Assembly (NCBI RefSeq): GCF_000835495.1
Contig: NW_015622545.1
Location: 3,054,777 to 3,118,776, forward strand
From: Cladophialophora immunda
Taxonomy: Eukaryota; Ascomycota; Eurotiomycetes; Chaetothyriales; Herpotrichiellaceae
DNA length: 64,000 nt
Direction of reading: 5' to 3'
Positions 56,285 to 64,000 of the stretch are shown here, one piece after another. The notes under the pieces were generated by a model that did no database searches, had not been told where the DNA came from, and saw only the letters and a program-made list of their open reading frames with translations. The translations under genes were made by a program, and so were the position numbers. The stretch's first letter is position 1. Each line of letters starts with the position of its first letter.

Positions 56285-56500
56285 CTGAAATACTCGTCCA
56301 CCAAGGTCCAATCGCCTTTGCCGTCCCGAAAGAGATTTACATCGGAGGTTCACAGTTCGATAACACGCAGTACGCGAAAGCTAGTCAAGGGGGCAAATAT
56401 GACTGTATGGTAGGCCGCTTTGACTGCGACATATCGGCCTTAACAACGGGTCCTGACCATTGGCATCGAATCTCCCGGGTCCGCTCAGATCTTTGTCCCA
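56285..56500 (+). pseudogene. P450 fragment related to the P450 at 5.1 kb
   Basis: The + frame reads HQGPIAFAVPKEIYIGG and KYDCMVGRFDCDISALTTG, then PDHWHRISR. The intact P450 at 5414-5590 has GPIVRITPDEVHILDS, then KYDWMSGRF, VLSTAPDELHRIRR in the same order and spacing (about half identical in the KYD-HRI block). The next hallmark (NALNPFFS) is destroyed, and no I-helix or heme loop follows. It is a remnant of a related gene, without start or splice structure. Confidence 0.65.
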
Positions 56501-57576
56501 CCATGCTTGAATTGTCGACATACAGACCATTTTCCGAGAGAAAACCAGCCTTCCTCTGGATCGAATCTGTGATTCCATGCACAAGGTTCCTTTCCAAGTC
56601 TTCAGCCGCTTCACTTCCAGAAGAGCACCAATGACATCCAGAATAAGAGAAGGGCAAATCTGGGTTTTCAAGTGGTAAGGAGTGACATCGTAGGACGACA
56701 GGACTGGATCAGACTCGCAGGAAGAGGGGTTCATGAACGCCGTGAAGACGTTCTCGGATGGAGGAAAGGATCCACAAGGATCATGGGTAATCGGGGGACT
56801 TGAAGGACTTGGAGGAGTCGCTGCTTGCCCTCGTAGCTTTCGACCAGGTCATTCTGTAACTTTGGAAGAGGCTACAGACGAACATTGGCAGAGTTGCGCC
56901 AGTATTGTGCACGGATATATCGGGTGCGGCAACCCAGGAGGAGTTACTTGGACGGGTGAGGTAGTTGTGTTCGATCTACCGGACGTCTTGGGCGCAGGAA
57001 TGGGTGGAATCAGGCGGCCAAAGCCCGTTCTTGGCTCACGCGATTCCCCTGCCCGGATAACCTGGTCAATATGAATATTTTGTGTTGCCCTCTGGATTCC
57101 AAGCACTGGGTTGAAGAGCATTACTGATGGTAGGAATGTGATTGACGGAATGGATGCTGGAATGGAAGTTTTGGCCCATTAACTCATGGAATGTAGGCCT
57201 AAAATGGCTTTGGAATGTATGCGCATTCCTGCACGTCACTCCTTGCTTCCCAGCCTTCAGGCTTCTTGTGATAGCAATGAATGCCAAACCCAATACATTC
57301 AGACCGCGGGTTGCTAGGTGGACAGTTAGATTGAATACTGATTCAGCAGGGTCCCATAACAATCTGTGAACAAAATAAGTTAGACGCCGGTACCGGCTCA
57401 CCTATATATACTAGGTCTACCTCGTTCCCTATTGCTTTTTCTCCCTTCTCAACTCTGTCACTTCCCCTTGACTCAGTTCTCTACAGATTCTCAATCATCC
57501 ACTGTCTGGGCTTCGGACCAGACTGACGCCCCAAACCTCTCTTTCTCCACAAGTTTCGGTCAGCCCCTTGAAAGCC
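56501..57576. other. intergenic with TATA and CT-rich leader at right end
   Basis: No gene is supported; Gly/Pro-rich frames around 56733-57121 look non-coding. Sequence from 57416 to about 57490 is strongly CT-rich before the orphan gene at 57577. Confidence 0.4.
57403..57410 (+). promoter_or_regulatory. TATA box upstream of orphan gene
   Basis: TATATATA lies 167 bases before the ATG at 57577 and just upstream of a CT-rich stretch, an arrangement seen in many fungal promoters. Confidence 0.45.
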
Positions 57577-58797
57577 ATGAATGCAGAAAGGCCGGTCAAG
57601 CGACGATTCGCCACACCGAGTAAAATGCGCGAAATGAAGAAGGCCCTGCTGGAGTTTCAGTTTTCGATCTTCCGGCGCATCAAGGAAGCATATGCCAACG
57701 AGGATGAAGAGGAGTTGAACAAACTTGGGAAAGAACTCCTCATACCCGTAAAGATCCTCAAGAACGGGGAATGGAGAGCCTACATGAACGTGGTACCGGT
57801 TGAAGCTTTCAAGCACGACAAGAACAATGACTGCATCCGCCTCTTTCCACACAAAGTATGGTGTCTGATCGACATGGTTCAAAACATCAACATCCCTTGG
57901 AACGATGCTAACAACATTGCTTCTGCTACGGAACAGGCCTGGGCGGCAGGCAACCAAAGTCCACCTGACGAGAAAGGAGAGGTCTATTTCACGACTGCCA
58001 GCTTTAAGCATGCGCCTGACACCTATCCTTCAGGTCGCTCTCGTCCCAGGGAACCAGGAAATACTGCGACCGCTCCAGGGCCAGTCATAGATTGCGCTCT
58101 GGCCAGCCTCTTGTGCATTGATCATTCCGATATTTCACCAGACGCACTCCCAGACTTACTCTACCATAGAGACCACAGCCCTTGGATTTTCCACGTCACC
58201 TATCACGGGATCGCTGATGATTTGAACCAACATCTTACCAATCAAGAATTTCCGAGGACTGTATTTGTCCTAGGTCAACTCTGTATTGCAGGTGAAGGTC
58301 TTGAGCAGTCGTTCTACCGAAACCCAGATCACTGGATTACGCCTTCATGGTTCGTTGTTGTTGTCGACCTAGAACGGCCCGGGAGGCCAGTTTGGCTTGC
58401 CCGAGACCTTCGTATTCTTTCCTGGACAACATTTGATCCATATGAGGAGAGTGAGGAGGATGAGGAGGATGAGGAGGATCGCTGGCACAGACCAATTCTT
58501 TCAGAGAGTGAGCGACGCTTTGAACCGGAGGATCCTTATAATTCTAAAATCAGAGAAGAGTTCGCCGAAGACTTTTTCAAACGTCTAGCCGGCAACGACA
58601 CCGATCTCATCAAGCTTTTCTCTTCTGTCAGTGAATGGAATCACGCCGATTTGGATGCAGCTACGCTGAAGCGATATCTCTTTGACGACAATAACCGATT
58701 CCAGAAGACGATACCCCGACTCGAACACATCGTTACGGAACCTCTTAGCAGCCGTGACAAAAATGCCCCAGACCTGATGAAGCGATTGCCGTGCTAA
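57577..58797 (+). CDS. hypothetical protein, 406 residues
   Basis: Single exon from ATG 57577 (MNAERPVKRRF). The N-terminal 60 residues form a basic amphipathic helix (MREMKKALLEFQFSIFRRI). Mixed alpha/beta-looking sequence follows with hydrophobic strands (WFVVVVDLERPGRPVWL, RTVFVLGQLCIAGEGL). An acidic run (EESEEDEEDEEDR) sits at about 290-303, and a charged helical C-terminus ends the protein. No signal peptide or membrane helix is visible. I recognise no domain. The long uninterrupted frame, TATA box and CT leader support a real gene. It may be lineage-restricted. Confidence 0.7.
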   Translation: MNAERPVKRRFATPSKMREMKKALLEFQFSIFRRIKEAYANEDEEELNKLGKELLIPVKILKNGEWRAYMNVVPVEAFKHDKNNDCIRLFPHKVWCLIDMVQNINIPWNDANNIASATEQAWAAGNQSPPDEKGEVYFTTASFKHAPDTYPSGRSRPREPGNTATAPGPVIDCALASLLCIDHSDISPDALPDLLYHRDHSPWIFHVTYHGIADDLNQHLTNQEFPRTVFVLGQLCIAGEGLEQSFYRNPDHWITPSWFVVVVDLERPGRPVWLARDLRILSWTTFDPYEESEEDEEDEEDRWHRPILSESERRFEPEDPYNSKIREEFAEDFFKRLAGNDTDLIKLFSSVSEWNHADLDAATLKRYLFDDNNRFQKTIPRLEHIVTEPLSSRDKNAPDLMKRLPC

Positions 58798-58947
58798 ATT
58801 TACCTCGGATCTCTTTTGAAGGTGAAAAGGTCTGCTCCAGCTCGTCACGCGTCCAAAGATTTTGATGGTGTCGGTTGAGTGGAAATGGAATTTGAGAATG
58901 TAGAGCTCGGATTGCTTTTGACCCAACCCGCCTGAGTTTGGATGGGC

Positions 58948-59322
58948 TCAGTACTCCTTGTTATCCAACATCGGGATCAGTGATTGTCGGCAAATCTTAT
59001 CGAAATCGAATGCTTGCAAGCGTCACTCAAATCGTGTCAAAACTGTTAATGCCCGACTTACTGTCGAAAATCTCCCCGTTGTGATGGGACACGTCTGGAA
59101 CTGACTGTCCCCAGGAATGAGCATATTGGAAAGGGAATGCGGTGTATTACACACATTGAGATCAGGGTTGGACCAGGGATAGATTTGTCTGTGATTTCTT
59201 CTTGAACGTTGTGGATGAATTTCTTCAGGGAGAGCATTGACGACACCAGCATCAGAGGAGACTAAAGCGAGCCCCATCAAGCCGAGCAGGCTGGATGAAT
59301 GATGTTTTTCATAAATCCTCAT
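58948..59322 (-). CDS. possible small secreted protein (weak)
   Basis: An ATG at 59322 opens MRIYEKHHSSSLLGLMGLALVSS, a short signal-peptide-like hydrophobic segment, then PEEIHPQRSRR and a stretch with two Cys. The frame meets a good donor (GTAAGT at 59061). Joining to 58995-58948 after an AAG acceptor adds a third Cys and a stop, giving 102 residues. No homologue is recognised. It could be chance. Confidence 0.25.
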
Positions 59323-60347
59323 GATGATAGGAATTGATTTCACTTCACGGCGGCAAAGGACTAGGCGGAGAACTTTCGGTAAACGATAGTTGAAGTCGGC
59401 GGAAAATCTTGTTACTCAACGAAAGAGAGCTGTTAGTTTGCGTGGGATCTTGCCGCGTAAGAGATTCTGGATGGCGAGTTTTAATCAGGCGACGAAGATA
59501 GCCGTCGGGAAGCGAGACTATTGGTATAGAAGTAAGCTTGGTGGTCAGCCTTGTGGAAGATGTAGTCACGGTAAGTTTGACCTCGATGGAGAAGAAAGAA
59601 TACCAATAATTCAACATTCCTAACAATCTCGGGTTTGAGCCTATACAAAAGCAGTGGCAGTAACGAAATATACAATCCGTCAGCAGCTGCGTGCAAGGAA
59701 GCTATCCTTGACAGTCGTGCTGCAGCTCTTGCTCGAAGCCGGGCTTCATTTCACTGAACGATTTCTTGGTCTCTCTGAGTTGCACCTGAAGGTTTCGTCG
59801 TATGCTCGCCTGTAAGCTGCACGGAGAATAGTCTGTATAATTGGACCAACGCCGAAACCAATTCAAGAACAAGTATTCCGTCTTCACTGGCAGGAGGCAA
59901 GGGTATATGCTTTGTGGATACCGCCGGTCCTCCTTATTTGGTCCACCACTTTTGTCCGCAGATTTCATCTCTTCAGATACTTTTTGATCCAGCAGTCAAG
60001 ATTGTGCGGGGTTCCATTTCTTGTTGGTTCCAGAACTGAATACCAAATGATCTTCGAAAGTGTTCATATGGCAGCGAAATTCTGCAGAGGGGGTCGTGCA
60101 CCGCCTGGGATGCTGTGGATATGCTTTCTTGCGAAGCTGGAGGATTGCCTCGTTTCTGTGAATCGTGCCCCAGACCAAGTCTTTTGCGCACGCAATTAAC
60201 AATTTAACAGACCATTCGCAACGTGGACGGCGTTACTTCGAAGGCAAAAAAACCTTGTACCAGTGAGTGTAACAATATCGAACTGGCGGCAGCGCAGGCA
60301 GAGATGAATTAAAGCGGCATGGGTACAATCACGATGAGCCGGAGGTG
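59323..60347. other. intergenic, no gene seen
   Basis: Open frames on both strands are short, with scattered stops and no domain content. No RNA gene is seen. Confidence 0.4.
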
Positions 60348-60590
60348 CTAATTGGGCAAAGAAACTACTGCCGCTTTTAATTGCGCTTTGGCATCACAAG
60401 TGTCTTGGCATCCCTTTTGCTTCAGCCTCACGATAATCATTGTTTGCTTACAGCCTGCACCTCGCTTTCCTGAACAAATGTTTCCTTGTCTGTGGCAAGT
60501 AGGAAGACAAACGTGCGGGCTGTCTCTCACACAATGACACTTGTGATCTGAGTAGCCAATGTGGCAGTCTAGATCTCCGGCAGTTTGCAC
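60348..60590 (-). CDS. Cys-rich small ORF (weak)
   Basis: From the ATG at 60590 the minus frame encodes 80 residues with nine Cys, spaced like a compact disulfide protein (HKCHCVRDSPHVCLPTCHRQ, then further Cys). The frame stays open upstream to 60716 with three more Cys but no ATG. No signal peptide is visible, so either an upstream exon is missed or the ORF is a relic or chance. Confidence 0.25.
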   Translation of the reverse strand: MQTAGDLDCHIGYSDHKCHCVRDSPHVCLPTCHRQGNICSGKRGAGCKQTMIIVRLKQKGCQDTCDAKAQLKAAVVSLPN

Positions 60591-61038
60591 CATGGAGCAA
60601 GCAGCCGCGCATCGAAATGTCCCGCACCGCCAGAGCCGTCCCGGTGTTCGCCCTGGCCCGGGGGTTGCAGAGCGTCTCTTTGTCACAGCGATTGCTTGGG
60701 ACTGGTGCTCGGCCACCTAGCTGCTCTTTGCAGCCTGGGATTCAGCTATCAATCTGCTCTGGATCAATGGACAACCTTTTGTTTTGCTTCCACTTTCAGC
60801 ATGTACTGCACGACAGTTTGATATTGACATTTTCTTTTTTTAGAGCTCCAGCGCTTGCATGGTCTAGACAAGGGTGGTGAGCTTCCTGTTTTGCGCGTTT
60901 TCGAAACGAGATGGATGTCCTCCACAATGGGCAAACTTGCAAACTCCTGAAGATGATATTCAGGTTCCAGACAAGTGCTCCGCAGGGAGTCTCTGATCTC
61001 TTCAAGCAGCTGTACTTTCTCAAGGCCAGGCAAAGAGA
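60591..61038. other. intergenic / leader of orphan gene
   Basis: A GC-rich patch (60600-60690) is followed by AT-richer sequence up to the ATG at 61039. A + frame from 60617 (MSRTARAVPVFALARG) is open for 87 codons without support. Confidence 0.35.
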
Positions 61039-62149
61039 ATGGGGTCCACAATCCGACCCTTCAACCCACCATGTACAAGGATTCCTCCCAACGCGCCTCC
61101 GCAATGTCTCAAAGATGATTTCTTCACCGCATATGAAGCCATATTAGATGATGCTATACGACTCGAGGAACAGGATGGCGAATACAAGTCGCAAGAATTC
61201 GGTCAGCTCATTGTTGTGTTGATCGAGATTCTGCGATGGGCAGAGCAACATGAGGGCAACAAATCACGCATGAAACCCCTACTTGAACGTCTTGGGCCTT
61301 TTCAAAAGGAGAGGAAGGACCTCCAAAAAGACATTCCAGCAGACGATTGTTTCTGCCTCCTGATACGACTGCTCGCCAGACGGAGGCAACCAGCTACGCC
61401 AGGTAAGTGCACAAGCTTTAAGGTGGAGAAACCAACACTGACTCATGTGTCCAGATGACTATCTGCGGGAGATTAAGCATTTAGAGGTTCACAAACGCAT
61501 CGAGTCTGGTAGTTTCAAACTCGAAGAGTCAGGACTTCCAAATCACCTAAGCATATGCTTGGGGCCGCACACGGACCCATCGGAATCGAACATCCGCTTG
61601 CATGTTATTAGCACCAATGGCGAGCACGATAGAACGAAGCTTGGGAAGTGGGCAGAGAAATGCAGGAAAGAGCGCTTTCGGAAACATGGAAGCAATGTTC
61701 TGGGAGTTGTCAACTGTGCTGCAGAATGGTTGGAACGCAGAAGAGAAAATGATGCAAGAAAAGGTATAGAGCATCCTGAACTGAGTTTCTGCCGATTCTA
61801 CGACATAGAAGCTTGGAAGGTCATGTCCACGCAGGCGAAACCTGACGAAAACCGAGTCGATGGGCCCCGAGCTTTCTGGCACACGGACGAACTGGGTGTC
61901 ACATTCAGATTTGAAAACAAGAGCAAAGTGGTCATCTGTGCACGCTGCTGTTTGTGCAGAATGGTTTTCTGCTACCGCCAATGCAAGGCCACTCTCGAAC
62001 TGGAGAACGATTTCAAACAGGGGCTGAAGAGCGTTGAATGCCACCTCTACAAAAACAATACTTGCTCGGAGGGACTTCTCCATGTACTCTGCGAGCTGTG
62101 CAGGATACAACGACCACCTGCGCCTTCTGAAACCGACGGCGACACGTGA
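61039..62149 (+). CDS. hypothetical protein with Cys-rich C-terminus, 352 residues
   Basis: Two exons (61039-61402, 61455-62149) with a 52-nt intron (GTAAGT...CCAG) join in phase. The N-terminal half is helical and acidic (FFTAYEAILDDAIRLEEQ, LIVVLIEILRWAEQHEG). The C-terminal 60 residues contain clustered Cys (CARCCLCRMVFCYRQC, then CELC), which suggests a zinc-binding fold of no type I recognise. No signal peptide or membrane helix is visible. The clean splice and consistent codon use support a gene. A long antisense open frame is treated as shadow. Confidence 0.65.
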
Positions 62150-64000
62150 GGCATTTGGGCAAGTGCAAATTGTCAGCGTCCCCTTTGAGAGAGACCGGTT
62201 GTGCTTGGAATGGTAGGAAAGAATCGGTCCGCCTCACCATGACTGCTAGAAAGAAGAATGCAGCATTTTGAAGGATGGTGACGGAGAAAGCAAGAAGGGA
62301 GAGGCGCGCGTGGTCGACTGCAGAAGCGTGTGGATAGATGGGGAGGGATTGGAATGTATTTGCTCCAATGTTTGTGGGAGTTTTTGTTGTATTGTCTGCA
62401 AAAAGTCGTTGTACACCCTGTCGTTGGAAAATGTCGTCAATCCAAGCTGTCTTACCATGGTCCCTCTCTCCCCTGAGATTGGTGTTATTGGGCCCAGTGT
62501 ATTGGTCTGTCCCTTTGAGCCTTCTTGCCCGGAGTTGTTGACACATGTGCCCTGGGCGCCAGGCGGAGGCCCTTGTCTCGTTGTGATTGACCGAGGAGTG
62601 GCTATGTGTGATCTTCAAGAATGGAATGAGGCAGGGGCGCAGGAGACTCAGAACACCTCTTATTCGGTGAGGAATGTGCCTCGGGGAAAAGAGGAGGGGG
62701 AGGGGGGAGGGCCGCGGCGTCAGCGATCGACCTGGAGGACACGAAGTACGGAGTATGCGCCCATAGCAGCAATTCCTGGAGGTTTGACTGAGAATTTCAA
62801 TAGCCATCTTGCGCCACCTTGTCTGATGACGCGACATACATTTCTCGCCTGTCCTTTCGTCTGGCGCAGTGGTGTGCATTTGACTGGGGGATGTAGTAGC
62901 CGGGTCCATTTTGGTACAACGATAGAGGTAGAACGAGTCAAGGATCATACAGAGGGTGGAAGGATTCGACTCGAGACCTCAGGCTGGAGTCGGTGGATGG
63001 CCCACTTGGGGTTCTTGGCACACATCTAGCCCTATTAGGAAGGTTGTCACTATGTCCATGTCGGGAATGTTAGGCGAGCATTGCGCCACCACCGCCTCAT
63101 AAACCACGGTGCCACGTTCCCGCCAGACCGCCGCGATCGATAGGTAGATCAACTGCATCAACCAATTTAGTCCTGTACCAGCCTCTACCGTGGCATTGAG
63201 ATTCAATACTAAAGGCACGATCTTACTTGTAAACCGTATAGCAAAATGTCGATAAATACTCCCAACAATGGGATCAGCCCCCGCGGAGAACGCGTTCGTG
63301 GTGGAGTACTGGGGAGGGTGGATTACGGTCTATGCTGAATCATGAAGTCGAAACAAAACAACGGTGGGCCGGCCGATCAGACGGCAAGGAAAGTAATCAG
63401 ATCAGCGGTCGAATCCCGTCTCCTTTGAATGTGGAGAGGGTTGGGAGTTGGGATCGAGAAGATCAACGCCTGACATCGCTGTTCCTGCATGATATATGCG
63501 TTCCGCAAGAGGTCGAGAGGCTTTGGAACATGGGCGGGCTTTTTGAAGATGACCTTACTAAGACAATGCAGGACGGAATTTCAAAACGGACGCCCCCATC
63601 AGTACCATTACCGTCGATGTCGGTCAGTCCATGTTCGTAGGGTTGACGTCGAGCACCGGAAGGCCGAGACGTGCTCCCTCAGGATTCAGTTGTGACGTTT
63701 CAGCACTGGCAGGCCGAAGTCGCGGTCAGTCTCTACCGAAAATGAGCAGCCTTCAACCTGGGGTTCGGTCTTGGCTCCGTGAACAGCAACCGAGCACACG
63801 GATTAGAGTGATGCGGGACCTTCTGGGATACCTCCGGACTTCCTAATTTCTCGGCCGTGGACGATGGAAGTAGTCGTGTTTACGGGCATGAGGTAAGATG
63901 GAGATTAATCATATAAGCAACGGAGGCGGCTCATTCTTGTGTGTCCAGAAGCAGTTGAGTACACACCCGCCGCGGCCCTTTCTTGACGAGACATTGCCTG
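62150..64000. other. 1.85-kb terminal region, no supported gene
   Basis: Long frames on both strands (about 62268-63029 plus, 62013-62948 minus) oppose each other, open with non-ATG codons and lack domains. A minus ATG at 62458 is directly followed by GTAAGA, so a start-codon intron is conceivable, but nothing downstream supports it. No repeats or RNA genes are seen. Confidence 0.35.

Noticed and set aside
62013..62948. 311-codon minus-strand frame
   Set aside because: Overlaps the end of the spliced orphan gene antisense; opens without ATG and shows no domain or splice logic.
63408..63421. GCGGTCGAATCCCG, B-box-like
   Set aside because: No cloverleaf could be drawn around it; the T-stem pairs only partly.

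Overview
The window is nuclear DNA from a filamentous ascomycete (Pezizomycotina). Most genes carry short GT-AG introns of about 48-65 nt, and genes lie on both strands without operons. Recognisable fungal families include Zn2Cys6 regulators, cytochrome P450s, a LaeA-like methyltransferase and a HET-domain fragment. Housekeeping anchors are eIF5A, RRN7, POB3, a CAF120-type PH protein and a Sec7-PH Arf-GEF. No rRNA, tRNA, CRISPR or transposase could be supported. All exon models were built by hand from splice signals, reading phase and family knowledge; no transcript or database search was available.

Layout. 1-98: 3' tail of a gene. 0.7-2.6 kb: two complete DsbA/GST-kappa-like domains fused in one protein. 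3.4-6.9 kb: divergent LaeA-like methyltransferase and P450. 7.6-8.4 kb: eIF5A. 10.3-14.6 kb: a small orphan gene, RRN7 and a mitochondrial rhodanese. 15.6-18.0 kb: a coiled-coil protein with two C-terminal membrane segments, tail to tail with a truncated HET-domain remnant. 18.7-27.2 kb: Zn2Cys6 regulator, short-chain dehydrogenase, P450 and alpha/beta hydrolase, a possible small metabolic cluster. 28.3-37.3 kb: Sec7-PH Arf exchange factor and CAF120-like protein. 39.0-42.6 kb: a short Zn2Cys6 protein and POB3 (FACT). 43.7-45.0 kb: membrane orphan.

45.7-53.5 kb is the most coherent metabolic block: an amidohydrolase-2 decarboxylase (6-methylsalicylate/ACMSD type), a 725-residue Zn2Cys6 regulator, an aldehyde dehydrogenase and a zinc alcohol dehydrogenase. 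The two dehydrogenases share a 371-bp divergent promoter. It contains an almost perfect 15-bp inverted repeat with CGG/CCG at the inner ends, a natural candidate operator; part of the arm recurs between the decarboxylase and the regulator. The inferred job is oxidation of an aromatic alcohol through the aldehyde to an acid, followed by decarboxylation. This is followed by a decayed zone at 54-57 kb with two P450 relics of different families on opposite strands, flanking a small HD-like (DUF6817-type) gene. The last 6 kb holds two orphan genes, two weak small Cys-containing ORFs and long stretches where I see no gene.
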